From positions 930,001 through 994,000 of the forward strand of contig JAHBBC010000019.1 in the NCBI GenBank assembly GCA_019915015.1: 64,000 bases of DNA, given 5' to 3'. This document shows positions 9,062 to 19,726 of this stretch, one piece after another. The notes beneath the pieces were generated by a model. The model made no database searches, was not told the origin of the DNA, and saw nothing but the letters and a program-made list of their open reading frames with translations. The position numbers were made by a program, and so were the translations under genes. This DNA comes from Auriscalpium vulgare (Eukaryota; Basidiomycota; Agaricomycetes; Russulales; Auriscalpiaceae). Position 1 is the first letter of the stretch. Each line of letters starts with the position of its first letter.

Positions 9062-10031
9062 TACCCCTCGCGGTGGGCTCCAAAATGATACGCTATCACC
9101 CGGGACGGACCCTAGCGGGGCGTGCGGCGAGTGCCTCACAGGGACAACAACCACCAACACTGCCTCCTATACGTCGCGATCCAGTCCGGGTGACTAGTCT
9201 TGCTGAGGGGGGAAGGTGTTCGTGCCGCTGTTGCGCTTCGTGCCCTCCCCGCGGTCGTGCGGGGCCACCTCCTACCGCCTAAACACCAAACTAAACACTC
9301 ACCTGCCTGGGGATGCCCTCTACGGGATCCTCCTCCGAGTGCTTCGCACCCGTGTGCGAAGCGTCCGCCTATGGGCCGTCGCACCCCCTCTTGCCTGTCC
9401 GCCTGCCTACCTGTTCCCACATCGGTGGGGTCCTTCCTTCCTAAGTCTGGTAGCGCCTCAGGCTACAGTTTCTGTGAGGTAAAGGGTGTGGGTGGCTTGC
9501 GCCGCCCACAGGTTGATTGGGTTGCTACGTCTCGCGCAGCTCCCTAAGTAGTGGCTCTACCTACGTCGCTAAGCCCTCCCGATCTAGCCCGTTCCGGTGA
9601 TCCGTTCCGTCGCCAGTCCCGGTTGCTCCTGGGTCGCCGGACCACGTTCCCATCACCCCCGCTCCCGCGACCCTGCGCCTCGCATGCTGCTTCCCCGTCT
9701 CGCGACGTCTCGCTACACGCTTGCCCGCGGCCTGAACCTATCAGCGGAGAGGCGGAGAAAGCGTCCGTGCGAGGTGAAAATGGGCCCCGCACGGCGCGAA
9801 GAAAAAATGCGCTGGCTGCTCTGCCGAGATCACCTTGTATTCGCCCTTCAGCGACTGGTGCTCACCAAGCGCGTCACACACAAGCACTGTACAGATGCAA
9901 CAGGCATGCCGTGTCAGCAATGTGCTGTTGCAAGCGAGATGGGATAGAACGTACACTTATATGGCAGATCTGTGAGTCGAGGAGCAGTATTAGCTGCGAG
10001 GATAATAAGCGCTCAAACGGTGAGTCGGGGG
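9062..10031. other. Upstream flank of the gypsy element, no gene seen
   Basis: If the primer binding site is right, the element's 5' LTR should begin at about 9062 and extend to the right. I see no convincing terminal TG/CA boundary, no target-site duplication and no credible coding frame. The stretch is GC-rich and holds several short spurious frames. Confidence 0.4.
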
Positions 10032-10086
10032 ATTACGGCCACTCAGGCATCTCGCTTTGAAAGCGAGATGCCTGAGTGGCCGTAAT
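10032..10086. repeat. Perfect palindrome, 27-bp arms, 1-nt centre
   Basis: Bases 10032-10058 are the exact reverse complement of 10060-10086 around a single G at 10059. The symmetry stops at the flanking bases (G on both sides). A transcript would form a 27-bp hairpin with almost no loop. I saw no second copy in the window. Confidence 0.97.
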
Positions 10087-10092
10087 GTTCCG

Positions 10093-10610
10093 ATGGTCCG
10101 GGCGCTTCCTATCCGGCGTCAGCACGCTCTTTCTGCCCTCGACGAGAAACTCGGCAGCATCAAGGAGGGTCTCGAGGAGGTTGAGGAGGTCGAGGAGTAC
10201 GGAAGCAGCAAGACGCGGTACGTGAGCGATTCAACGGACCTATTTGATGCTGCGGAGCGGGGCAGGCGGCAGTCGTCGCTGAGCGTGAGTAGTTCTTTCT
10301 TCTCTTGTGCAGCACGCGCTCAACGCGCAAGTAGTCACTGAAGCGGAAGCGCGCCGCGCATGTCGTCACTCTGGAGGAGCTCAAGCTAGCACTCGCTGAG
10401 CCCGCCAGCGACTCCGACGACAGCAGTGGCTGCCCGGACGCCGAACCGTCTTGCGCACAGACCACTCCGTCTTCCGGACGCCAGCGCCACCCTTCCACCG
10501 CCTTCCACTGTGCACCGCCCGTTCTCAGCTGTTCTATACTTGTGGGACATCCACCGGTGGTGCGCAAGACTTCCCTGGCGAAGTTATCGACGCATCGCAC
10601 GAGCGTCGAC
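10093..10610 (+). CDS. Possible degraded or partial gene, unknown function
   Basis: Reading from the ATG at 10093, a charged, coiled-coil-like segment rich in Glu/Val (SIKEGLEEVEEVEEYG) is followed by a polar stretch ending RRQSSLS. A GT-AG junction near 10284-10310 leads to more coding-like sequence (HALNAQVVTEAEARR). A one-base change of frame is then needed to reach another acidic Ser-rich stretch (LEELKLALAEPASDSDDS). Amino-acid composition suggests real or formerly real coding DNA, but I cannot close a full gene. It could be a relic or the 5' part of a gene disrupted by the palindrome nearby. Confidence 0.25.
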
Positions 10611-11724
10611 GAGCGTGAGTCCTGCCAGGCGGCCGCCTGCGTCCACGGTGGTTCCAGGCATGCCTCCATCATTGGCGTCCCGTGTTCATGATCGGCCCTG
10701 CTACCTCTGAAGGATTGAAGACGCGTGTCTACTGGAAATTCCTCTCGGGGCCTCGTTTGAGGCACCTGCGGTGTCTTCTCCGAGGCAGCGCTATGAACTG
10801 TGGGTATTCATCGGTCTTCCTCCCATCCTTCACTCACACAAATCGTCGGGTACTAGAATCATGATGCCGGGCCACGTATTGGCGACATTGGCGCAGTACT
10901 CATGGCAGCATTTTGGGTCGCCGTCAAGCAACCTGTATCATAATCCATCGTTTGGCGTCCATGTCGTAATAATATATCTCTTAAGATGCAAATTGACAGC
11001 GCATCGAGTACTCTCCTAGATGTCTCAGGACCTGCAAATTCGAGGCCCGGGAACTGTGACATGGATTGCTTTTCAAACGTTGATGAGGGTTGGTTTTGGT
11101 TAGTGTGCTTACATCTATGTAACGCCAATATGGTGTACAAGCCCCCTTCTCGGGACAGATCAGACAACGAAGAAGAGAACGTACTAGTACAGTATTGGAA
11201 GTGAGTACATCTACGTTTTGTGCCCTCATTTTTTTTCTGACGCAGAATGTCTAAGATAGGTCGACCGCAACGAGGCTCGAATAGGTACACTCGAGTAGCA
11301 GGGCCATACAGTTCATCCGAAACGTGAACTCGAACGCTCGTAAGGACTATCCGATTGCTCGGTTCCCGCGAGCTTGGTACATTCATTTTCCGTGATTTCC
11401 CGAGTTTATTGGTGCATCTGTTTCTATGGCGCTTCCACCGACGGCATTCGCTGTCTGCTCCTGATGACCGCCTGACTGCCATCTCCCACAGAGCACACGG
11501 ACAGACTCTGGAATGCCTATCGGAGACGATCCTCACGATGGCCCTCCTCGTGCGCTCCGCGAGGCACTGCGCAGAAGCCGTTATCCAGAGACGCCGTGCG
11601 TACTTAAAAGCGGGGTCGTCCTCAACTACCTCGCGCGGTCGCACTCCTACTCTCATTCCCACTTCTCCTAACCCCTAACATACGGTCCATCAATCAGTGT
11701 GAAGGTCCTTCCGGCTGGTGCGCG
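10611..11724. other. No gene identified
   Basis: Several open frames exist here, including an 804-bp minus-strand frame (10859-11662). None shows recognisable motifs, plausible composition or splice structure. I see nothing I can support. Confidence 0.4.
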
Positions 11725-13182
11725 ATGGTGGCCTGCCCTTATCGCGCGTGCTACCCGCGCCGGGTGTTCAAGACGGACGCGTCGCTCTTCCAGCACGCGA
11801 GAACATCGAAGAGGACGCATCCGTGCTGCGTGGCATGTGAGCGGGTTTTCAGAGACGAGGAGGCTGCGGCGCAGGTGAGTCAAGCATTGGGTGGCGTCTC
11901 GCGATAGGACTGAAGGCGAGATGCAGCACAGAGATGCGAAACACACGTTCCAATGTGACGAGTGCAACGAGAGGCTTCGCTCCGAGACTACGCTGGAGCA
12001 GCATATGCAGATCTATCACCCACGGCCAACGTGTGCACGTTGCGGAGAGACGTTTGTAAGCGAGAATGAGATGAAACTAGTGAGTCTCGGCATGTACTTG
12101 AGGTTCACTTACTCATGACACGTTGCTGTATAGCATACTCTTGTCGAGCACCCTATCCTCCGTTGCGAGCACTGTGGAGGACTGGAGGTACAACGGGATG
12201 ATCTCGACAGCCATTACCTCACCTCGCCGAACCACCCGACCTGCGCTCGTTGCCAATTGGGTTTCAAGACCCAGCGCCTCGCAGACGAAGTAAGTGCTTT
12301 CCGCTCCTTCCTGCTAGTATAGCTACTGATTTAGGTCACAGCATGACAAGACTGTCCATGCGGCGCCCCATATTCACTGGCTCATTTGCGACGAGTACTT
12401 CCCATCCATGCAGGGTTTCCAAAATCACAATGCGCAGCCGCAGGTTCACCTTTCCTGCGAGTTTTGTGGCGGCTTATTTAAAGACAGTGTCGCGCTCGTG
12501 GAGGTGCGGACTCCAGGTCAATGCCTGCGCACGATTCTGACTGTGCATCGCAGCACGACCGTCGCCTGCACTTCCTCGACCGCCTCCGTGCCTCCGCCTC
12601 CGACATCGGCTCGCCGACGTCGACGTTCCGCACCTCGTTCGACGGACGGCAAGCGCAAGGCAAGCAGGACGCCGGCGCCCCGGCTCTCCACCAGCAGGCC
12701 CTGGCCGTCGGCGTGGAGAGGCACAGCTCGCTCACATTGGTATGCAGCTGCCCTCCTCCGCTGCCGATCGCCTCGCATGACAGATTCACGCCTCGCAGGC
12801 CCGGCACTCGGACACGAGCACGAGCTCTGTGATCTCGCTCTCGACGCCGCTCATCTCCACCGCGTCCACGCTCTCGCTCGTGCGCGTCGACACGGACACA
12901 CCGGGCACGCCGAGCCCGCTCACGCGGGACTTCGACTTCGCGTTTCACCCGACTTTCCTGGCGGACGCGGGACAGAGCGAGGGCAGCCGCCCCGGGTCGC
13001 CGGGTAAGTCGTCGCTGGACGAGCCTGTCGAGCGCCGCACGATCACGCCGTCGCTCCTTGACGAGTCGGTCGTGCGGGACCCGATCAGCTCAGCCACTTC
13101 CGCTCACCCGCCCGCGGACGTGTTCAGGCGCGTCGGCAAATTCGAAGTGCCGTCGGAGAGTACGCCGCTGTTTGCGACGGCG
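11725..13182 (+). CDS. C2H2-type zinc-finger protein
   Basis: Probable nucleic-acid-binding regulator. Exons are 11725-11873, 11927-12079, 12134-12289, 12342-12503, 12554-12739 and 12799 onward, mostly joined in phase 0. The first four exons carry repeated Cys-x2-Cys...His units in the loose style of fungal C2H2 proteins (CVACERVF, CDECNERL, CARCGETF, CEHCGGLE, CARCQLGF, CEFCGGLF). Finger pairs are split by introns at similar places, which suggests exon duplication. The C-terminal part is a Ser/Thr/Pro-rich low-complexity region. The 3' end is unresolved: the frame runs open toward the CorA-type exons, and a one-base shift near 13185 separates the two. The product may end there, be fused, or be broken. 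Confidence 0.6.
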
Positions 13183-13186
13183 CGGT

Positions 13187-14643
13187 CCTCCGGAGGAGGT
13201 CGACGTCGTGCTCAGGAGCAGGACATCGCTCAAGAAGGGCGACCGCGTCAATGTACGCATCGTGCCGATGTGTCTTTTCCTCTATCGCAACGTTGCGTTC
13301 GATTGCTCTTCTGCAACAGCCATCGAGTCCAAACCTGGGCATAGGCACGGTCATCTCGTTTCACCCGGACCCCTCGCTTGAATTTACGGAGCCCATCATT
13401 GCGCGCATCCGACAACGTGACTCTTCCCTGCGCACGACCGCCGACGCGTCGCTCCTCGTCGAAAGCCTGCTCGATCTCAGTACGTCTTCCCTCATAGCCC
13501 ACTCAAAGCAACTACAGCTACTGACGTGACGCAGTCGTCGACGGCGCATTGGAGGTGATTGATGAGTACCATTCGAAACTGAATAAGCTCGAGCGCAACG
13601 TGCTTGTCAAGCCTAAGGTGAAGACCGTGCGCGACCGTGAGTGATGGCCTTTCGGGGTCTGAGGCTCTCTCTCACGCCTCTGCCAGTGCACATCCTCTCG
13701 GGCGACCTCATCTTGCACAAGCGCACGCTCGGCCCCATCAAAACTCTCGTTTACGGTCTGCGGCGGTATGACGTCGATCGCTGCGCAGCGCTCGTCGACA
13801 GCAAGAATGGGGAAGCCGAGAAGGTCGTCGGGTTCATGTCGCACAAGTCGAAGATATACCTGGTGCGTTCGCATCATCCGAGATAGCAGATGCGTCGATG
13901 CTAATGTGTGTCCTGTACTGTGTGTTTCGGCGCGTAGGCGGACGTGAATGATCACATGGAGTACGTGCTGTCGAGCGTTGACATGTTCGCTGACATGGCC
14001 GAGAATTTGATCAACTACACCTTCAATGTGCGTTCGCTTGCTTGGCGTTGCCAGCTGTGGCTAATGATCTACTTACATGCAGATGGCGTCATACGAGATG
14101 AACGAGGTCATGTACGTGCTCTAGCGTTTGATTTGCTTGCGCTGTTCCTCATCGTGGTTGCACAGGCGCCGCCTCACACTCGCCACCATTATCTTCCTCC
14201 CTCTGACGCTCCTCACCGGCTACTTTGTACGTATCCTCTCCCGCCCTGTGCCCCACAAATCTCATCCAGTCTCGCACGGTCAGGGTATGAACTTCACAAA
14301 CATGTGGAGTATCGGCCACAATCACACCGACCTCGTGTACGTCCTCTGCCCACAGGTGCACCTCTCTTTTCCTGACGGGATGTCCACAGGTTCTGGGCGA
14401 TCGCGATCCCGGTGATGGCCATCGTGTTTCCGCTCTTCATGTGGTCGGATATCACGCGCATGCGGCACTATATTCAGAAAAGGTCCTCGTGCGCAATGTC
14501 AAAAAGGTGCGTCTGCGTTTGTACGGACCGTATGCCCTCTCGGAGGTCAATGACTTACTGCGTCACCATGCGCGTATAGGATTTCAAGCGCGATTGATGT
14601 TTCGGAGCGCTTACGAGTTTTTATGCGGGTCGTGCCGCGCTGA
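13187..14643 (+). CDS. CorA/MRS2-family magnesium transporter, 5' end unresolved
   Basis: Membrane Mg2+ channel of the 2-TM-GxN family. Clear exons are about 13345-13479, 13535-13636, 13687-13862, 13938-14027, 14083-14111, 14166-14226, 14284-14336 and 14390 onward. They encode the long helical cytosolic stalk (HILSGDLILHKRTLGPIK, YGLRRYDVDRCAALVD), then TM1 ending in the signature GYFGMNF (split by an intron after GYF), then TM2 (WAIAIPVMAIVFPLFMW). Upstream, a fragment reading SLKKGDRVN also fits the family. No canonical splice joins it in frame to TVISFHPD, and a second frame change lies near 13185. So the N-terminal cytosolic half is either mis-sequenced, mutated or much diverged. The C terminus (14643) depends on one predicted junction. 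Confidence 0.75.
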
Positions 14644-14644
14644 T

Positions 14645-14892
14645 AGTGGCGTGCTCACGTCGCCGGGTGGTTCTTTGCGGCAGATGATAGCGAGCCGACG
14701 CCGGCAGACAAGGACGAGGACGAGGGCGACGGGCATTTGCGCCTGAGCTTCAGCTTTGCGAATGTAAGCATATTCCTGTGCAATGTTAGAAAGGTTGCTG
14801 ATGCTTTCATCTTCGGCGTGTAGGAAGACAAGCAGAAAAGGGCCGTAAAGATTATGGCGGCCAAGCTGCAGGAATTCTTCTTGGAGACGTGA
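14645..14892 (+). pseudogene. Possible aminotransferase C-terminal fragment
   Basis: Two short exons joined by a GT-AG intron read GWFFAADDSEP... then LRLSFSFAN joined to EDKQKRAVKIMAAKLQEFF and a stop at 14892. The pattern resembles the C-terminal end of fold-type I (PLP) aminotransferases, where an R-(L/M)-S-F/Y-(S/A) strand precedes the last helix. There is no upstream catalytic domain in this frame. It is either a relic or the unrecognised last exons of the CorA gene. Confidence 0.25.
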
Positions 14893-15292
14893 CACGTACA
14901 AGTGTAATACTAAACCTGCGGTGCACTCTACCGCAATATGCATACAATACAAATGTCGACAGCGTGGCAACTCGACAGGCTGTATGTCGGTGCGACCAAA
15001 TAAGAACTCTAAAGACTTAGCAGTAGTACAAGGATCTTCAACGCTAGCGAGATTGATGTACATTTGGCGAGGAGACATTCGCCGTCGGCGAGGAGGCAAA
15101 GGCAAGATATGACAGACAGTAACTTGCGACGCCCGGCCGCCGACGCGGTAATCGGGCAAGGTGCGCCCCCCGACAACAGCAACGATCCGCAGTCGCCAAC
15201 CAACACAGGGACACCGCGCTCGCCTCAAAATCTACATGGAACATCGCATTAGCAAGCGTCTGTGGGTCGCTTAAAGGCAATCACAATATTTT

Positions 15293-18200
15293 CTACTCAT
15301 TATCGGGAACCTCCTCCACAATGCCGTTCCGGAAGGCCATCTGCAAACCAGGCTTCTCCACCAGCTGGAACTTGTCGCCCTTGGGTCGCATGCCAACAAC
15401 GGTCAGGATGTCCTGGACAGGAATGACCTCCAGGGCATCTAGTCCGTGGTACGTGCACTCCGACAGAGCGCCGCTGGTCCTGTTGAACTTGTGTGCATCT
15501 GGAAGGGAAAATTGATACCATAGCCAGGTATTCACCCCGGATGAGTCCCTCGAAGAAATACTGGACCTCCGCAATCCGGTCTTGGCCATCGAATCGCACC
15601 TAAATTTGTTTCAGGTGCAGTTAAGTACGAGCTCAATAAAACATACCGTGACCATGCGTGCAGTCCGTAGTCGCTCTATGGGCTTGAGGGACTCCTTCCA
15701 CAACGATCTTGCAACCTGTCCATTCGGAAGGCGTAGCCTTGCCCACTTCATGATCTTGACTGTCTTGATCTCGTTCAGAGGCAATTCTCCGGTCACTGGG
15801 CGCCAGCGCTGCCAGATGAGCTGGCTCTGCCGTGCACTGACTTCTCGACTACATGAGTCACGGGCGCGAAGGAGAACATATCCCACCCCGACATCAACTG
15901 CGCCCCTTGGAATGGTTGTGCGGTTTGGGGCGAGGTCCGGAATCATAGTGTACAAAGTGTTGACCTGAGCAAATCGTAATGCCCGCTGAGAGAGGTTAGC
16001 GTACGGCTGGGATGGCTGTTTTATCTCCGCTCCCAGAAGACCGATGATCCGCTCAAGTGGCCACTGTGTGTAGTTGAGCTCTGGGCCAACTCGCATAGCC
16101 TCAGGGACAAGGTGGGGGAGGGCATGGATACTCTGGAGGCAGAAGTGAAGGCGGGATGGCATGCGCTGATAGTACAGCTCCTCGTACTCCAGATGAAACT
16201 CAACAAAGAGAGTGTGCGCCCGGACCAAGTCAGCTCGAGGGATCTTGTATTGATGAAGAATGTGCATGCCGGCGACGAGCTTGCAGAAGTGCGAGTAGTA
16301 CGGTTCAGGGAGAATGTCTTCAAAGAGCCCAGGTCCCATCGCGAAGATGTAGAGAAGGAACTCCCAGGCCTTGTAGCCACTGGAGATTTTCTCGGCTGGG
16401 TTACGTGAAGGGCGATCGAATGAGCCAGGAAGATAGGGTGTCGCATCTGCGACCTCCTTGCCGTGTGCTAACCAGACGTCCCCTTGCAGCACCGCCCAGT
16501 CCCAGGTGGCCTTGCTGTCTCCCAGCCCACATTCCATCAGCGCACGCCACAGCTTGAGCAAGAGATCTGGGATATTGAGCCCAGCGAGATGCATGATATT
16601 GAATGGGTAGCATGTTGGTAGGGGGAGTATGCCGTGGGATGGTAAGCCGCTGAATAGACTGGGCTTGCAAATGCCAGTTGCAAGCCGACGCTGATGGTAC
16701 TGAGTGACGTTCGGCGACTCTATGACGAATCGAAGATTTCTGCGGTACTCTTCTGGGTCAGGAGGATGGTCAGAGAGAGCTTTGACGTCAATGTCAGGAT
16801 GGTCGCAGCCCCGGACATTGAAATTGTTGGGCTTGAGTAGAGCTGGATAATATGTAGACATGTTGTGTTTGTGCCGGCCTTTGATGGGACAGTAAATTCG
16901 ACAGCCTCGAGCGCCATGATGGCAGACCTTCCCATCAAGCTGAGACATCCCGGGGCGGTCCGCAGTGATGAAGAAACAGAAGGGCTTAGACTTGTATGTG
17001 CGGTTCAACGCAGCATCCCAGATGCCTATGCCTTCTCGCTGAATGGCGGACAGGTGATGAATTGCAGGGAAGTCGAATGAGTCCATTTCCTTGGGGGGAT
17101 TGGGGCCTGGAAATACTGCGCCTGGTATGATGTGCTTGCGTTTGTAGCGGAGGTCGGGGGAGAGGTCGAAGATGACCCAGATGGATATCCAACAGTCTGA
17201 AGCCTTGTTGCGATAGAGCTGTGCGCCATCCAAGGAGAACATAATGACGATGTCGTCCTCGCCAATGTCGCCGTTGTTATATGCATTGAGATAGTCGGAG
17301 CCTTGAATGATGTCGTCGTAAGTTGAGATGATGCCTTCATTCTCCTCCAGCTCCTGGATAATCTCCTGCGTGCGCGCATCCCGATAGCGCATGTTCCTAG
17401 CACCTTCGGGGCTGCGGAACTGAGCTTGTAGCGAAAGAGCAAGGGGGATGGTATCAAACTGTCGCCGTGGAACCTTGTTCTGCCCGTTGCTGGCTGCAAG
17501 CTTGATGGGGTCATAGCGTGGCGCTCCGCACTTGTGGCAGCTCTGCTTGTCACTCCAGGGTCCAGTATAAGCAATGCAGGAATTGAGGCACATGTCGCTG
17601 ACGATGGGTGTGAGCCCCGTCACGTCGCTGACGAGGTTCTTGACTTGATAGTGTGAGAGGAGGTTGTCCTCGGGATGCGCTTGTTGGACAGCAGCACAAA
17701 CATCTTTGTATGTCTGCTCAGACGCATTTCCGATGGCAAGGAAAATACGAATGGAGAGGCGATGGCCGACGTCGTCGCCGACAGAGGCGGGAGTCTGGGG
17801 GGTTTTTGATGCGTTGCACAGTGGCTGGGTCCAGTCCGCCGTTCGCCAGAGTTGCACTCTTGATGCCATCAACAAAGCGCAGCGCAACCTCGATGTCCTC
17901 AATGGCGCTCGTCTGTGGCTCGTCAGCGTCGTTGGCCATGGGAACACCCTGCTGGATGATAAGGTCGATTGCGTCAACATCGTTGTTGTCGGGCAGGGGA
18001 TCATTGTGCTGGACAGGTGGGGGAGCAGGCTCGGGCAGGGCATTGAAGAGATTGTCGTCCTCGTTAGCCTCTGGCAGCGGATTTGCCTGACTGTCCGGGT
18101 CAAAGGCGTCTGCGGCGTTGGGAGGTATGTCGTCTTCATTATTCTCCTGCGGCGCAGTCGCCTGACCGCCTTCGCGAGGTGGCGGAGCGGGGTTGGGCGG

Positions 18201-19046
18201 TGTGTAGTAGAGGTCTTCGTACTCGTCAAAAGCATCTGCTGCGTTGGGAGGTATGTCGTCTTCATTATTCTCCTGCGGCGCAGTCGCCTGACCGCCTTCG
18301 CGAGGTGGCGGAGCGGGGGCGGGCGGCGTGTAATAGAGGTCTTCGTACTCGTCCTCTGGAAGCACATCCTGCCAAACAGATGAAATAAAGTAGAGCAAAA
18401 TAACAAGGCGGACATACCATGTCCTCCGCTCGGGATGTTGCACCAGGAATGACAACCTGAGCTCCGACGTCTTTGCCCAAGATCATAGCTTCGGTGTTGT
18501 CTTCTTTGGCCAAGTCGTCTTCGTCTGCGAGAATCATCAGCCATTGGTTTCATGCTATCTAGCCTTGTGACGCACCATGGAAACTTCGCACTGTATTCTC
18601 TGAGGAACCGGGATGTGGGTGCCGTTCGGATGCCCCGGTGGTCTGAGCAACACAATGTTAGCTTAGATCAATAGAAACAAGTATAGTGCGCGCACCAAGG
18701 GGTTGTATGCGCTACTCTCAAGGTCTTCTGCTTCAATGTTCCATTCTTCGTGTTGCAATCCACGTTGCAGGATGGCCTGCGTCGTGTGTCGCTTGAGAAC
18801 TGTATGCCAGACACAGCGAGATAACAGTAGACGCACCTGAGAGGAAGATGCCTCTCCCGGACCAACAGTTCTCTGGCGCTTCCTCGATCTTGCCTCCAGC
18901 CCTTCGAGCTCGGCCTCTGAAGCGAATCGATATTTTTGATGCTTGAAGAAGGTCGACTTGCCAACCGGCCTTCGAGAGCCGCGACAGAATCGGGTGCAGT
19001 CGCAGTGGTATTGTCGCTTATTCGCCCCAGTAGATGCGGCTTCCAT
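15293..19046 (-). CDS. tnp2-like DDE transposase (CACTA/EnSpm-type)
   Basis: Would catalyse cut-and-paste movement of a DNA transposon. I place the ATG at 19046. Exons are 18696-19046, 18576-18642, 18418-18524, 15647-18368, 15536-15599 and 15293-15498. The N terminus has a Cys-rich CDCTRFC segment. An acidic Pro-rich region holds two copies of a 42-residue repeat (DEYEDLYYTPP...). The core matches the tnp2 family: C-x-x-C-G-x-P-R-Y zinc motif (CHKCGAPRYDP), then MFSLDGAQLYRNKASDCW...IPGAVFPGPNPP, then CCHH-like residues around CHHGARGCRIYC. One frame change is needed at a run of six G on the plus strand (17797-17802). Without it the protein truncates after RIKNPP. Terminal inverted repeats were not found. 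Confidence 0.8.
17797..17802 (-). other. Single-base frameshift in the transposase gene
   Basis: The coding strand reads AAAAACCCCCC here. Upstream the protein-like frame ends ...TVQRIKNPP, and downstream it resumes as TPASVGDDVGHRLS one base out. One C too many in the run explains it. An alternative 79-nt intron would also restore frame but would delete coding-like residues. Confidence 0.65.
18107..18358 (-). repeat. Two in-frame tandem copies of a 126-bp unit
   Basis: The unit encodes 42 residues running from DEYEDLYYTPP through PPPREGGQ to NAADAFD. The copies are nearly identical, differing mainly at TPPAPAP versus TPPNPAP, so the duplication looks recent. It sits in the acidic N-terminal region of the transposase. 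Confidence 0.9.
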
Positions 19047-19149
19047 CGAGAGGAGAACTAGAGAGGAAACTTGGTACCACTGACAAGATGCAGGACTCTA
19101 GGAAGATTGAGTGCGACACGAGGCAGCGCTCGTCGGTTCGCTGACTGCA

Positions 19150-19330
19150 CGAGAATGTGACTAGGCGGAGCGACGGGAGTGGCGACACAGTGTACGGTGG
19201 CGAACGCAGCGACGGGAGCGCGAGAGCGGACGCGCGGAATTGGCGACGCAGCGACGGGAGCGCGGGAACGGGAATGGCGACGCAGCGACGGGAATGGCGA
19301 CGCAGCGACGGGCAGAGGAAGCGGCGGCAC
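19150..19330. repeat. Short GC-rich direct repeats next to the transposase gene
   Basis: The motif GGCGACGCAGCGACGGGA and close variants recur about six times in 180 bp just upstream of the transposase start. CACTA-type elements carry arrays of short subterminal repeats that bind transposase, and position and pattern fit. A matching array at the other side (about 15.0-15.3 kb) is not obvious. Confidence 0.6.
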
Positions 19331-19726
19331 AGCACGATGTGGATGCAGTCAATGCAGCTCGATGCAGCTTGCAGCAAAGCAGCGCCAAAGCAGCGACGTC
19401 GCTGCGGATCGCTGCAATTTCGACGTGCTACGGTACAATTTTGGTGTCGACGCGCTTCGTAGCTACGTCACGGGGTCGTATCGCCACGTCTCTCACACAC
19501 CACGGCATCTCAGCCCACATTTCCACACCCTGCGCATATAGGGCCATACCAGCCCAGCCCGACTTTTCACTGGGGTGTAACGTCTACAGCTACCGGCAGC
19601 GTGGGAAAGGCGAACGCTTGACCGTCAAGCTGGCCTTCGGATTTTTGCTTCTTTCCAATCCAAACATATGTCGTCAAAAAGTGTCGCTCTCTTCCCCTCA
19701 GCGCGTCGCACAAGTTTGCTAGCTCA
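19331..19726. other. No gene identified
   Basis: Continues the CAGCG-rich sequence to about 19410, then ordinary sequence that probably holds the promoter of the gene starting at 19727. Open frames here appear to be by-products of the repeat composition. Confidence 0.4.

Noticed and set aside
9062..9550. 5' LTR of the gypsy element
   Set aside because: Expected position, but no matching copy near 1.7-2.1 kb and no clear TG/CA ends, so I left it unassigned.
10160..10765. 201-codon minus-strand open frame
   Set aside because: Antisense to a more protein-like plus-strand frame; composition looks like a shadow.
10859..11662. 267-codon minus-strand open frame
   Set aside because: No motif, irregular composition, no splice signals, and it overlaps AT-richer non-coding-like sequence.
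13253..13319. Intron joining SLKKGDRVN to PSSPNLGIGTVISFHPD in the CorA gene
   Set aside because: It splices in frame, but it would delete VRIVPMCLFLYR, which fits the expected transporter sequence better. Left unresolved.
17790..17880. A 79-nt intron explaining the frame change in the transposase
   Set aside because: It would restore frame, but it would remove a stretch (VDGIKSATLANGG onward to NPP) that looks like genuine family sequence. A one-base homopolymer error is simpler.
19179..19722. Several plus-strand open frames upstream of the unknown gene
   Set aside because: They arise from the GGCGACGCAGCGACGGGA repeat array and have no independent support.
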